Source of the DNA: an uncultured Bacteroidales bacterium | Lineage (GTDB): Bacteria > Bacteroidota > Bacteroidia > Bacteroidales > UBA932 | Direction: 5' to 3' | Assembly: GCA_949294195.1 (NCBI GenBank) | Contig: CASFGK010000007.1 | Location: forward strand, 1 to 48,871 | Length of the DNA stretch: 48,871 nt | Part shown: in pieces, positions 26,687 to 35,417 of the stretch | How positions within the stretch are numbered: the stretch's first letter is position 1 | Layout of the letters: the number at the start of each line of letters is the position of its first letter | Made by a program: the position numbers and the translations under genes | The notes under the pieces: generated by a model | Told to the model about the DNA's origin: nothing | Seen by the model: the letters and a program-made list of their open reading frames with translations, nothing else | Database searches by the model: none

Positions 26687-27214
26687 TCATAGAGGCAGCT
26701 CTGAAAGCATGTCTTCCAGAGAATCGAAAAGAGGGACGCCATAGTAGTCGCATGTAATCCTCACATTGTCATAGCGGTAAAATGATGGTTCACATACCAC
26801 ATACAGCTTTCCGGAGCGGGCATGGAGCCCCATTTCCAGAAGTGTAATCGGAGACTTGCTGCTTCCAAGTATATTCATGATAATGATGTCGGACTGCTCC
26901 AGATGCTCCAGTTCCCAGTTTACCTGATATTCCATTTCCCCGTCCGCACCCCCGTTCCATGAACCGCGTCTGGGATTGAAAAGGATATAGCGGCCGTCCT
27001 TTCCCGAGAAATATTCCTTCAACTGAGACTGCCAGTCCACGCTGTTCCCCATATCTATGGTACCTGCAAGGAAAATTTTCGTAAAACTGCCGTCATCCTT
27101 TACAGGAAGCACTTCACGGGGTTTAAGCTCGTAAGTAACAGATGTTTCAGTGCCGGATACACATGAGGTCAAGGCGCATAAGGCCGCACATAATGCAAAC
27201 AGGATATTTTTCAT
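26687..27214 (-). CDS. Lipoprotein with a nucleoside 2-deoxyribosyltransferase-like fold
   Basis: A 175-residue lipoprotein (lipobox LTSC, Cys18). The mature part IFLAGTIDMGNSVDWQ, ILFNPRRGSWNG, WELEHLEQSDIIIMNI and SPITLLEMGLHA matches the pattern of the Nuc_deoxyrib_tr_2 group: a glycine-containing first loop, the NPRR segment and a glutamate (LLEMG) at the place of the catalytic nucleophile. Such enzymes transfer deoxyribose between bases or cut N-glycosidic bonds, usually in the cytosol; a lipid-anchored form is unusual. Single gene with its own promoter box at 27288. Function and substrate are unproven. Confidence 0.75.
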   Translation of the reverse strand: MKNILFALCAALCALTSCVSGTETSVTYELKPREVLPVKDDGSFTKIFLAGTIDMGNSVDWQSQLKEYFSGKDGRYILFNPRRGSWNGGADGEMEYQVNWELEHLEQSDIIIMNILGSSKSPITLLEMGLHARSGKLYVVCEPSFYRYDNVRITCDYYGVPLFDSLEDMLSELPL

Positions 27215-27287
27215 GATTTAATATATTTTCAGTCCCGTCAGGATGATATCCCTCACCCGGGACTTTCATCTCTATCATAAAATCGTA

Positions 27288-27295
27288 CAAAGTTA
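27288..27295 (-). promoter_or_regulatory. -7 box of the deoxyribosyltransferase-like gene
   Basis: TAACTTTG on the minus strand, 74 bases before the ATG and directly after the terminator of the upstream OB-fold lipoprotein gene. Confidence 0.45.
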
Positions 27296-27305
27296 CAATA
27301 AAAAA

Positions 27306-27331
27306 GCGGCCGTCCGTTTCCGGATGGCCGC
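27306..27331 (-). terminator. Terminator of the TonB receptor/OB-fold lipoprotein operon
   Basis: GCGGCCGTCCG (27306-27316) pairs with CGGATGGCCGC (27321-27331) with one G-T pair and a 4-base loop. On the minus strand it is followed by six T. It lies 26 bases past the stop of the OB-fold lipoprotein. Confidence 0.9.
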
Positions 27332-27356
27332 AATATCGTCTCACATGAAGATCATA

Positions 27357-28973
27357 TTACTCTTCAGTGACATGTTTCAAATAGTATGCTCCGCCAAACT
27401 GTGCATCACCCTTATAGGAAGAACGTTTGCCGATAATAGTGATGACATCTCCTTCTTTTACATTGAGAGAAGAAAATGACTTGTCATTACTGTCAACAGG
27501 AGCATTGGTAAGACCATACACATATATGGTTCCGGTCTCGTCAGTCAGGTCAAAGTTTCCATACGTAGTATTCACTATATCGGAAACTGTACCTGTAACC
27601 ATATAGTACGTGTCATCTTCAGCAGCAGCAAGAACTTCTGCTATAGTGGCATCAGTGTGGCCGATATGGCTTTCATAATATGCCGGACCTCCGACCTGAG
27701 GGTCACCGTTATGCTCGTCACGGGTTCCTACAAGAGTAAGGATATCGCCCTCGCGAAGGCCGAGAGTGCTGAATGACTTGTCATTGCTCTCCTGCTTGGT
27801 AGCTGTCAGACCGTATACATAGATAGATCCGGTAGCATCTACAAGGTCAAAGTTTCCGTATGTTGTATTTACTATGTCTGAAACTTTTCCTGTAAGTCTG
27901 TAATAATTCACATCATTAGGCTCTGATGCAAGCAGTTCGGCTACAGTCCTCTCTGATATGTTGCCTTCCTGTGTAATGGTTACAGTAGCTGTTGAAGTAC
28001 CGTCAGAGCTTGTAGAAGAGAATTCGATAGCAGCAACGCGTGCTTCACCGTCATTAGGAGCTACATTGATTGTAACCGCTGTAACCGCGTCTCCGTCTTC
28101 GTTGGTCTTGTTGGCAACATCGCTGATGCTGATCCAAGAACTGATTTCCTCAGGGACAGTGAACTCAAGGCCGTCACCTTTAACGATAAACTGTGCCTCG
28201 ACTGACCCGCCGGCTTTGGTTACCGTGAACTCCGTAGCAACACTCTGAAGCAATGACTTGGTTACTGAAAGGACTTTGACGTCAACAAGTTCGATTGTGC
28301 TTCCGTAAGTAAGCTTAGGGCCCTGTACAGTAACGATGTCACCGACTTCGATGTTGAAGCTATCCCAGTTGTACTGGCCTGTAGCATCTACAGTACCATA
28401 GATATAAAGCTCGCCCGTACCGTCATTCAGATACCAGTTTCCGTACTGTGTATTACCAATACTTGTACATGTACCTGTAACGATGTAGGTCTTGCCGTCA
28501 GGTCCGTCGATGACTTCCTGGCAAGTGGCGGCAGAAGCGGCGATTTCGCCCTGTCTTACGATAAGATGCTGCTTGATGCCGGTATTGTTTCCGTTCTCGT
28601 CAAGAACGCGGATTACAAGATTCGCCTCACGTCCTGCAGTAGGATCATCCAGAGCTCCTGCAGAGAAAGAAAGCTCGAATCGGCCTGCATCTCCGGAAGT
28701 CGGAGTCACTGTAAGCCATTCAGGAAGATCCACTTTATTGTAAACGAAATTTCCTCCGTCTTCAGCTACATCATCAGCCTGCTCTTCAGCTGTGAGTTCC
28801 CAGTTTGTGGTAGCGTCAAGGGTTACGACAGTCGCGTTTCCTGATACAGGAATGCTGATATATGACTGTGAAACCTTGATCTGATCCAATGTTGAAATCT
28901 CATACTCATGCGTACATCCGGCCAGAAGAAGGACACCCGACGCAATTGCTGTCAATATATATCTAAGTTTCAT
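27357..28973 (-). CDS. Surface lipoprotein with two BACON-like and three OB-fold domains
   Basis: A 538-residue lipoprotein (lipobox LAGC, Cys20). Order: BACON-like beta-sandwich (about 28-143, with ISIPVSGNATVVTLDATTNW), OB-fold 1 (150-237, with YIVTGTCTSIGNTQYGNWYL), BACON-like 2 (243-337), OB-fold 2 (343-433) and OB-fold 3 (442-534). Copies 2 and 3 share VSDIVNTTYGNFDL and IYVYGLT exactly. The OB copies resemble the DUF5689/DUF6359 and YhcR-type OB-folds found in secreted proteins and nucleases of Bacteroidota. It follows the TonB-dependent receptor by 20 bases, so it is the likely surface partner that captures the ligand. No catalytic residues are visible. Ligand unknown; nucleic acid or glycan are both possible. 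Confidence 0.8.
   Translation of the reverse strand: MKLRYILTAIASGVLLLAGCTHEYEISTLDQIKVSQSYISIPVSGNATVVTLDATTNWELTAEEQADDVAEDGGNFVYNKVDLPEWLTVTPTSGDAGRFELSFSAGALDDPTAGREANLVIRVLDENGNNTGIKQHLIVRQGEIAASAATCQEVIDGPDGKTYIVTGTCTSIGNTQYGNWYLNDGTGELYIYGTVDATGQYNWDSFNIEVGDIVTVQGPKLTYGSTIELVDVKVLSVTKSLLQSVATEFTVTKAGGSVEAQFIVKGDGLEFTVPEEISSWISISDVANKTNEDGDAVTAVTINVAPNDGEARVAAIEFSSTSSDGTSTATVTITQEGNISERTVAELLASEPNDVNYYRLTGKVSDIVNTTYGNFDLVDATGSIYVYGLTATKQESNDKSFSTLGLREGDILTLVGTRDEHNGDPQVGGPAYYESHIGHTDATIAEVLAAAEDDTYYMVTGTVSDIVNTTYGNFDLTDETGTIYVYGLTNAPVDSNDKSFSSLNVKEGDVITIIGKRSSYKGDAQFGGAYYLKHVTEE
27372..27947 (-). repeat. Tandem OB-fold coding repeats within the lipoprotein gene
   Basis: Two adjacent units of about 270-280 bases encode OB-folds 2 (27947-27675) and 3 (27650-27372). 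The core of each encodes the same residues VSDIVNTTYGNFDL and IYVYGLT, which points to a duplication inside the gene. OB-fold 1, further upstream, is more diverged. Confidence 0.7.
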
Positions 28974-28993
28974 ATTGTCTTGATTTTATCAGA

Positions 28994-31900
28994 TTAGTTG
29001 AACATGTATTTGATACCAACCTGAGCATACCAGCACTGTCCGATAGCATGGTTGTAAGTCCATGTAGGAGTACTTCCGTTGACAGCACTGCTTGTGCTGA
29101 AGACAGGCACGCCTTCCGCATTGACGTGATCGCAGGCAAGGATTCGTCCTGAATTAAGAAGCGGATTCATATACTTGGAAACTCCCCAGGAAGAGTTGAA
29201 GATATTCAGAAGGTTCTTGATATCCACGCTGAGCTGAAGGGTGTTCGTAGTCTTTCCGATTCTCACCTTGAAGTCGTGAGAGTAATGGAAATCAAGTCTG
29301 TGAACCCAAGGAGAATATACGCTGTAAGCCTCTGCGTACTCGCCTTTGTGCTTGCTCAGATACTTGTCGTTCTCAAGATATGCCCAGAAGCGGTCGCGGT
29401 CGTCTTCCGATACGAACTGGAGCTCGTCCTTGGTGTTAGGGATGTAGATAGCATCGTAGTTGTATCCGTCACCGTTGAAGTCGCCGTCATACATGTAAGA
29501 GTAGTTTGATCCACCTCTCCAAGTCTCATAGAACAGGCTGAATGTGTTGTTGCATTTGTCTCTGTATGAAAGAGAAGCGAAGAACCTGTCCGGAGTCACA
29601 TACTGTGAATTGTGGAGAATAGGGTTGTTAGGGCCGTCGACTGTAGGAACATAAGTGAATGCACTTGAAGCATCAGAGCCAGGCATACCGGTAAGTTCCT
29701 TGGAAACAAGGTGTGTATATGATGCTGTAAGGTCAAGTCCCTCAACCGGGCTCATGTTGAACATTACGTTGGCAGAATATCCGTAACCCTTGTTGGTGTT
29801 GGTCAGGACGAAAGCATCTGCCTTGGTGTATTTGTGGTTTGCAGGGTAGATAGGTCTGTTGTCCGGACCGTTGTATCTTGCGAAACCGTCTACAGGCATG
29901 ACATTCCAGTTGGTCATACATACTCCGTTCACTGTCTTGTTGAAGATGAACTCTCCAGTAATGCTCATCGGGAATGAAGTAGGGAAAGCATAGTCAAGAG
30001 CGACTGAAGTCTTCCATACCTGAGGCATCTTGAACTTGCGGTCTACTGCAGCGAATGATGATCCTACTACACCGTCTTCAGGAGAAATGCTGAGAGGGAA
30101 CCTTTCAGGATCGAGCTGGTTCAGGAACTGCTTCAGGTCATTCCTGTCAGTAATGAAATTGTTGGCAAACTGTGAAAGGAGTTCGTCTCCGGCCTGGATC
30201 TTGGCGTTCATCTGGACCATACCTGAGTTTGTTGGCATGTTGGTGAAGAACACCAGAGGTAGACGTCCTGAGAAGAGACCTGTACCTCCACGGAACTTGA
30301 AGCTCTTGTCACCGAAAATATCCCATGTAAAACCTACACGTGGAGAAGCGGAAATCTTGCCTGACGGCCAGAGTCCTGTATCTACATGGCGTCCGTTGTA
30401 ATCCAGATCATAGATAGCCTGGTTGGTCATGATGTCCTTGTTGCTGAAGAACAGTCCGTCAAGACGGATACCGTAAGTAAGCATGAACTTCTCGTTAGGA
30501 GTCCACTCGTCCTGGGCATATACGCCTACCTTGTGGAAACGTACCCTTGCTGCAGGATTCTCGTTGCCGTCATAGCCGTAAGTAAGGCAGACAGTCTCCG
30601 GAACTCCTCCGTTCATGAAGTCGGACATACTGTTGTAACGGTAGTATCCTGTACCGTTTCTCATATATGAGTTGTCGGCCATCTGGTACTCGTAGCTTGC
30701 TCCGGCAGTAATCTTGTGTGTTCCTACATAATAGGTGATGTCATCCCTGACATTTGCGACAGTATTGTGCACACCGTTGTTGTATGTGAAGAGCTCGTAT
30801 CCGAGTGACATGTACGGAGTGATTGTGCCTGAACCGTCAAGGATGTCGACAAACGGGAACACTGATGAGTTCGTTCCCCTGATATCGTCAAGCTTTGAGA
30901 ATGTGGCAAGGAGCTGGTTTGAAAGGTTGTCGTTGATACGGCTGTTCAGATCCAGAGATACTGAATGTACCAGATTGTCCATTGAGTACATTGAATTTGC
31001 AAAGGACATCGAATACTCTGACAGACGTGCGTTTACAGTACGTGTAGCACAGTCTGAAGAAGAGGCGTTTGGAGAGTTCCAGCCCTTGTTCAGCGTATAA
31101 TTGTAACGCAGTGCAAGATGATGGTTTGCAGCGATGTTCCAGTCCAGACGGACGAGAATCTTCTGGTTGCTCTCATCTGCAGGGAAGCTGGTGAACGAGC
31201 CTGTATCGTATCCGTATTTCTCTTTGACATAGTTGGAAACTGTAGTAAGATCCTCAACTGTAGTCCTTGAAATATAAGCATTTGCATCAGCTACACCGTC
31301 TGTAGAAGGTCTCCAGCGGTTTGCGATGGTAGGAGTCTTGGAATACTCGTAGTTCACGAAGAAGAAGAGTTTGTTCTTCACGATAGGTCCTCCGAGAGTG
31401 ACACCGTAGGTAGTCATCCTGTCCCTCTCGCGGGCACCTGCAATATCCTCTCCGTCAACGGCGCTACCGCGCATGTTTTCGTTTCTGTGATAGATATATG
31501 CACTTCCCTTGAAAGTGTTCGTACCTGACTTGGTGATGGCGTTCACACCACCTCCGATGAAGTTGGTCTGACGTACATCGTATGGAGAAATAACGACCTG
31601 AACCTCTTCGATAGCATCGATTGAGATAGGGGTTCCTCCTCCAGGGAGACCGTCGCTAAGACCGAAGTTGTTGTTGAAGTTCGCACCGTCGACTGTGAAG
31701 TTGGCCGTACGTCCGTCGGTTCCGGCAAAGCTCATTCCGTTTCCTCCGTATGGAGAAAGCCTTGTGATATCTGTAATACTTCTGCTGATAGTCGGCAGAG
31801 CGGCCATCTGTTCATTTGAAATGTTTGTGGAAGCACCTGTCTTCTCTACCGCAAACTTGGATGCCGCAGATGCGACAACGATCGATTCGCTAAGCATCTC

Positions 31901-32245
31901 ACTGTCTTCCTTCATAGTGATGTTCAGGCTGTAAGTCTCTGCGAGCTGGAGAGTTACATCTGTGTAAATGACAGGCTGATAGCCCAGACACGAGAACTCT
32001 ACAGAGTAAGGTCCGCCAGAACGCATACCGTTGATTGTGTAACGGCCGTCTTCATTTGTAATTACAGTGTAGATAGTACCGGAGGGTTCGTGTGTGGCAA
32101 GAATCGCCACTCCGACAACAGGAGCACCTGCTTCATCTACAACGAGACCGTTGAGAGATGATGTGGTCACCTGTGCTGAAAGAATACCCCCTCCTACGAA
32201 CATTGCCGCCAATGCGAGCAGAAAACATTTAACTGTTTGTTTCAT
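28994..32245 (-). CDS. Oar-like TonB-dependent receptor with an N-terminal carboxypeptidase-like domain
   Basis: A 1083-residue outer-membrane receptor. After a signal peptide (cut near LSA/QVT) come a carboxypeptidase-regulatory-like domain (about 30-112, with GLVVDEAGAPVVGVAILA), a plug domain (about 128-240, with TVDGANFNNNFG, DAIEEVQVVISPYDVRQ and VNAITKSGTN) and a long beta-barrel ending with Phe-Asn. It lacks the usual SusC/RagA plug signature and resembles the Oar group. It presumably uses TonB energy to import a bulky ligand delivered by the OB-fold lipoprotein encoded 20 bases downstream. Its promoter is a full consensus match. No SusD gene is adjacent. Confidence 0.9.
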   Translation of the reverse strand: MKQTVKCFLLALAAMFVGGGILSAQVTTSSLNGLVVDEAGAPVVGVAILATHEPSGTIYTVITNEDGRYTINGMRSGGPYSVEFSCLGYQPVIYTDVTLQLAETYSLNITMKEDSEMLSESIVVASAASKFAVEKTGASTNISNEQMAALPTISRSITDITRLSPYGGNGMSFAGTDGRTANFTVDGANFNNNFGLSDGLPGGGTPISIDAIEEVQVVISPYDVRQTNFIGGGVNAITKSGTNTFKGSAYIYHRNENMRGSAVDGEDIAGARERDRMTTYGVTLGGPIVKNKLFFFVNYEYSKTPTIANRWRPSTDGVADANAYISRTTVEDLTTVSNYVKEKYGYDTGSFTSFPADESNQKILVRLDWNIAANHHLALRYNYTLNKGWNSPNASSSDCATRTVNARLSEYSMSFANSMYSMDNLVHSVSLDLNSRINDNLSNQLLATFSKLDDIRGTNSSVFPFVDILDGSGTITPYMSLGYELFTYNNGVHNTVANVRDDITYYVGTHKITAGASYEYQMADNSYMRNGTGYYRYNSMSDFMNGGVPETVCLTYGYDGNENPAARVRFHKVGVYAQDEWTPNEKFMLTYGIRLDGLFFSNKDIMTNQAIYDLDYNGRHVDTGLWPSGKISASPRVGFTWDIFGDKSFKFRGGTGLFSGRLPLVFFTNMPTNSGMVQMNAKIQAGDELLSQFANNFITDRNDLKQFLNQLDPERFPLSISPEDGVVGSSFAAVDRKFKMPQVWKTSVALDYAFPTSFPMSITGEFIFNKTVNGVCMTNWNVMPVDGFARYNGPDNRPIYPANHKYTKADAFVLTNTNKGYGYSANVMFNMSPVEGLDLTASYTHLVSKELTGMPGSDASSAFTYVPTVDGPNNPILHNSQYVTPDRFFASLSYRDKCNNTFSLFYETWRGGSNYSYMYDGDFNGDGYNYDAIYIPNTKDELQFVSEDDRDRFWAYLENDKYLSKHKGEYAEAYSVYSPWVHRLDFHYSHDFKVRIGKTTNTLQLSVDIKNLLNIFNSSWGVSKYMNPLLNSGRILACDHVNAEGVPVFSTSSAVNGSTPTWTYNHAIGQCWYAQVGIKYMFN

Positions 32246-32292
32246 AAGTGGTAATATTATATAAAAGTAATTCTTTGATACTTTTTACGGCG

Positions 32293-32323
32293 CAAAGATA
32301 GATTATATATTAAAAAAGACAAA
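32293..32323 (-). promoter_or_regulatory. Canonical promoter of the TonB receptor operon
   Basis: On the minus strand TTTG (32323-32320), 19 bases, then TATCTTTG (32300-32293). It matches the Bacteroidota consensus in full and suggests strong expression. The leader is about 40 bases. Confidence 0.85.
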
Positions 32324-32353
32324 GTTTCTTTTGAGATTCTTATTTTCTTTTAA

Positions 32354-33037
32354 TTATTTCTTAACATCCGTATATCCAACCGTCTGGCCCAGAATTTCAT
32401 GCAGGACTTTCACCGATTTCACATTCACGACAGATTCAGTATGATACCCTATATATTCGAGTATGGCCTCGGCAAGTCCGCTTCTGGTCTTCCCGTTCAT
32501 AGGGATGAGCATGGCCTGACTGAACGGCTCTTCGAGGAAACACTCGGCAAGTTGCGCATATTCTCCGGCAAAAGGAGCAAGCGACTCAGCCGAAGGCATG
32601 AAACCCAGCTTTACGGCAAACTCCAGAAGGAACCAGATGTGAAAGTTGCTGTAGTCGGATTCCATGGCATCCAGCAGAAGGATACTGTTCCTGCACCAGT
32701 CATAAAGTCCTGGCTCATCCGCACCTTCTCTGACTGTGCGGAAAAGCACCTCGCTCATGAACATGGTCATCGTGTTCTTGTAAAAGCTGTTCCTTATCCC
32801 CAACAGCGGATACTGCAGCACCGGTTTCCCGGCAGCTGCAAGAGAAGATTTGCGGTTTTCAGTAACTTCGCACTCAAGGATATTCATCGGCTGGAACAGG
32901 GTCATATATGATTTTTTTCCAGCTCCCCTGACATAGAAACTCCTTCTGCCGAATTCCCTGCTGAGAGTATGGATAACGGCAGCGCTGTCTCCTGTCTTGG
33001 TGTAATGGAGGATAATGAGTTCCGTCAGGGTTGTCAC
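32354..33037 (-). CDS. recO: DNA repair protein RecO
   Basis: Recombination mediator that works with RecR and RecF to load RecA. The 227 residues begin with the OB-fold (ELIILHYTKTGDSAAVIHTL, SYMTLFQPMNILECEV) and continue with the helical domain. The four-cysteine zinc finger of many RecO proteins is absent: only isolated cysteines occur. The start codon overlaps the stop of rdgB by 4 bases (ATGA), so it is translated with it. Confidence 0.88.
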   Translation of the reverse strand: MTTLTELIILHYTKTGDSAAVIHTLSREFGRRSFYVRGAGKKSYMTLFQPMNILECEVTENRKSSLAAAGKPVLQYPLLGIRNSFYKNTMTMFMSEVLFRTVREGADEPGLYDWCRNSILLLDAMESDYSNFHIWFLLEFAVKLGFMPSAESLAPFAGEYAQLAECFLEEPFSQAMLIPMNGKTRSGLAEAILEYIGYHTESVVNVKSVKVLHEILGQTVGYTDVKK

Positions 33038-33660
33038 AGCGTATTCAGGAAAGATGCCATGGCGCGCAGGGCCTTGCCCCTGTGTGAAATGGCATTCTTC
33101 TCTTCTTCAGAGATGTCTGCAAGCGTTTTCCCGGGATATTCGTCCGGAATGAAAACAGGGTCATACCCGAAACCGCCGTTCCCCGACTTGAAATACGAAA
33201 TGCTGCCGTCAAGAATACCTTCGAAGAAATACTTCTCTCCTTTCTGTATAAGTGTGATGACACTCCTGAATCTGGCCCTGCGCGAATACCTGTTCATACG
33301 GACTCCAAGAGACTCGGCCATCGAACATTCGGTCCTGAGGACGGCAAGTTCTTCAAGTACCTTGTCCATGTTCCGGTTGAAATCCTTGTCTTCTCCCGCA
33401 TATCTGGCTGTATGGACGCCCGGAGCGCCGCCCAGAGCACTGACTTCAAGACCTGTGTCATCTGCAAAGCATGTGCATCCGCAACTTTTCCAGATATGCT
33501 CGGCCTTGATGATGGAATTGGCTTTCAAAGTCAGCCCTGTCTCAGGGACATCGTCAGTGATACCCATTTGCACGGGGGTAACGAGCTCAAATCCCCCGCC
33601 CAAGATTTCTGATGCTTCACGCAGTTTTCCGCTATTGCCCGTTGCAAATACGATCTTCAT
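33034..33660 (-). CDS. rdgB: Non-canonical purine NTP pyrophosphatase, RdgB/HAM1 family
   Basis: Hydrolyses dITP, ITP and XTP to monophosphates and so keeps deaminated purines out of DNA. The 208-residue form starts MKIVFATGNSGKLREASEIL, the family N-terminus; the frame extends further upstream but that part is not conserved. Also seen are ADDTGLEVSALGGAPGVHTARYAG and FGYDPVFIPDEYPGKTLADI. Followed by recO with a 4-base overlap, a DNA-maintenance pair. Confidence 0.95.
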   Translation of the reverse strand: MKIVFATGNSGKLREASEILGGGFELVTPVQMGITDDVPETGLTLKANSIIKAEHIWKSCGCTCFADDTGLEVSALGGAPGVHTARYAGEDKDFNRNMDKVLEELAVLRTECSMAESLGVRMNRYSRRARFRSVITLIQKGEKYFFEGILDGSISYFKSGNGGFGYDPVFIPDEYPGKTLADISEEEKNAISHRGKALRAMASFLNTL

Positions 33661-33699
33661 AATAATAACTGCTTTATTCTTTTCCTCTAAAAAACGGTG

Positions 33700-33707
33700 C
33701 AAAGGTA
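33700..33707 (-). promoter_or_regulatory. -7 box of rdgB-recO
   Basis: TACCTTTG on the minus strand, 39 bases before the rdgB ATG at 33660. It confirms that the upstream extension of the frame is not translated in full. Back to back with the ctpA promoter box. Confidence 0.55.
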
Positions 33708-33728
33708 AAAAACTGTTTTGAATTTTGT

Positions 33729-33736
33729 TAAATTTG
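33729..33736 (+). promoter_or_regulatory. Possible -7 box of ctpA
   Basis: TAAATTTG on the plus strand, 49 bases before the ATG at 33786. It fits TAnnTTTG but no -33 TTTG stands at the right distance. Confidence 0.35.
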
Positions 33737-33785
33737 TGGCTTGGCTTTTGATAAAAACGTCATCCCGGCGAAAAATTTATTGGAA

Positions 33786-35414
33786 ATGAAACAAATAAGA
33801 CTCCTTTTTGCAGCATTTGCTGCCATATTCATCACCGCTGCCGCATCCGGCCAGTCCAAAAGTTTCAAACTCGGGCAGTGGGTCGAAATACAGAATTCAA
33901 TCCTTAAGGAACTCAACCGGTCATACGTCGATTCTCTCCCTGTTGACAGGATAATGCGGACAGGTACCGATGCCATGCTGGAAAACCTGGATCCTTATAC
34001 CATATATATACCTGAAGAAGAAAACGAAGACCTCCAGATGATGCTTTCAAAGACATACGGAGGCATCGGGGCCATCATTTACAAGAAGAAGGAAGCCAAC
34101 GTGGTGATAAACGAGCCGTACAAGGACTCTCCGGCATACAGGAACGGGCTTGTCTGCGGAGACGAAATCATTGCGATAGACGGGGAACCTACAGTAGGAC
34201 TGGAGGCGGCCCAGAGCAGTGACAAGATGAAGGGCAAGCCGGGAACGACAGTCGTTTTCAAAGTAAAGAAACTGCGCACGGGAGACACTCTGGACATTCC
34301 GATTGTCAGGGAACGTATTCATATACCTGATGTCGAATATGTAGGAATGCTGGATGACACTACAGGATATATCAAGCAGACCGGATTTACGGACAATGTA
34401 TCCGGTGAAATCAAGGCCGGATATCTCAAGCTCAGGGAACAGGGAATGAAAAGACTGGTACTGGACCTTCGAGGAAATGGAGGAGGACTGATGCCGGAAG
34501 CGATAAACATCGTGTCGCTTTTCGTTCCGAGAGGTTCCATGGTGGTAACCTCCAAAGGGAAAGACCCACAGTCTTTAAAGGAGTACAAGACAACATCCGA
34601 ACCTGTCGACACGGATATACCTCTTATTATAATGGTGGACAGCGGCTCTGCCTCGTCATCTGAAATCGTGGCCGGTGCCATCCAGGATCTGGACAGGGGC
34701 ACGATCATGGGAGAGAGGACTTTCGGAAAAGGACTGGTCCAGACTATACGGCCGATAGCATACAACGGTCAGTTGAAAGTAACTACGGCCAAATACTATA
34801 CTCCGAGCGGCAGATGCGTACAGGCTATAGACTACAGCCACAGGAACGAGGACGGAAGCGTGGGACATATCCCGGACTCTCTTACACACGAATTCAAGAC
34901 ACTGCACGGAAGAAGCGTCCGTGACGGAGGCGGAATCACTCCCGATATAAATATAGAATCCCCGTCATACAGCAGACTCGTATACTCTCTTGTGCTTTCC
35001 GGAGTAGTCGACAACTATGTGCTCAAATTCGTCAGGGAGCATGACAGCATACCAGCCCTGGAGCAGTTCCGTTTCTCCGACTCGGATTTCGAGGACTTCA
35101 TAGAATTCGCAAAGACCCAGGAGTTCGACTACCGCAGCAGTGCCAGGACCCTTTTCGACCAGATGAAAAAAGAGATTGAAACTGACGGACTTACCGATGC
35201 CATGAGTCAGGAACTTGATGCTCTCGGCAAAGCCCTTGACATGGACAAGGAAAAATTCATCCGGTTGAAAAAGGATGAGATTGTCCCGTTCATAGAAGAA
35301 GAGATTGCTGTCAGGTATTATTATCAGGAGGCAGGAATAGAAGTCCGTCTGAGATACGACGAGCAGCTGAAGGAAGCTCTGAAAGTACCGGCAGACAAAC
35401 TTGTATCATTCTGA
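33786..35414 (+). CDS. S41-family C-terminal processing peptidase
   Basis: Tail-specific serine protease of the periplasm, 542 residues from the ATG at 33786, which opens a signal peptide (MKQIRLLFAAFAAIFITAAA). Then come a leading helical region, a PDZ domain (about 75-170, with GIGAIIYKKKEANVVINEPY and GDEIIAIDGEP), and the peptidase core with the catalytic serine in DSGSASSSEIVAGA and the lysine in RTFGKGLVQ. The remaining 150 residues are a helical C-terminal domain. Homologues cut incorrectly made envelope proteins and penicillin-binding protein partners; the target here is unknown. The gene ends 3 bases before the convergent aroC. Confidence 0.93.
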   Translation: MKQIRLLFAAFAAIFITAAASGQSKSFKLGQWVEIQNSILKELNRSYVDSLPVDRIMRTGTDAMLENLDPYTIYIPEEENEDLQMMLSKTYGGIGAIIYKKKEANVVINEPYKDSPAYRNGLVCGDEIIAIDGEPTVGLEAAQSSDKMKGKPGTTVVFKVKKLRTGDTLDIPIVRERIHIPDVEYVGMLDDTTGYIKQTGFTDNVSGEIKAGYLKLREQGMKRLVLDLRGNGGGLMPEAINIVSLFVPRGSMVVTSKGKDPQSLKEYKTTSEPVDTDIPLIIMVDSGSASSSEIVAGAIQDLDRGTIMGERTFGKGLVQTIRPIAYNGQLKVTTAKYYTPSGRCVQAIDYSHRNEDGSVGHIPDSLTHEFKTLHGRSVRDGGGITPDINIESPSYSRLVYSLVLSGVVDNYVLKFVREHDSIPALEQFRFSDSDFEDFIEFAKTQEFDYRSSARTLFDQMKKEIETDGLTDAMSQELDALGKALDMDKEKFIRLKKDEIVPFIEEEIAVRYYYQEAGIEVRLRYDEQLKEALKVPADKLVSF

Positions 35415-35417
35415 TCT

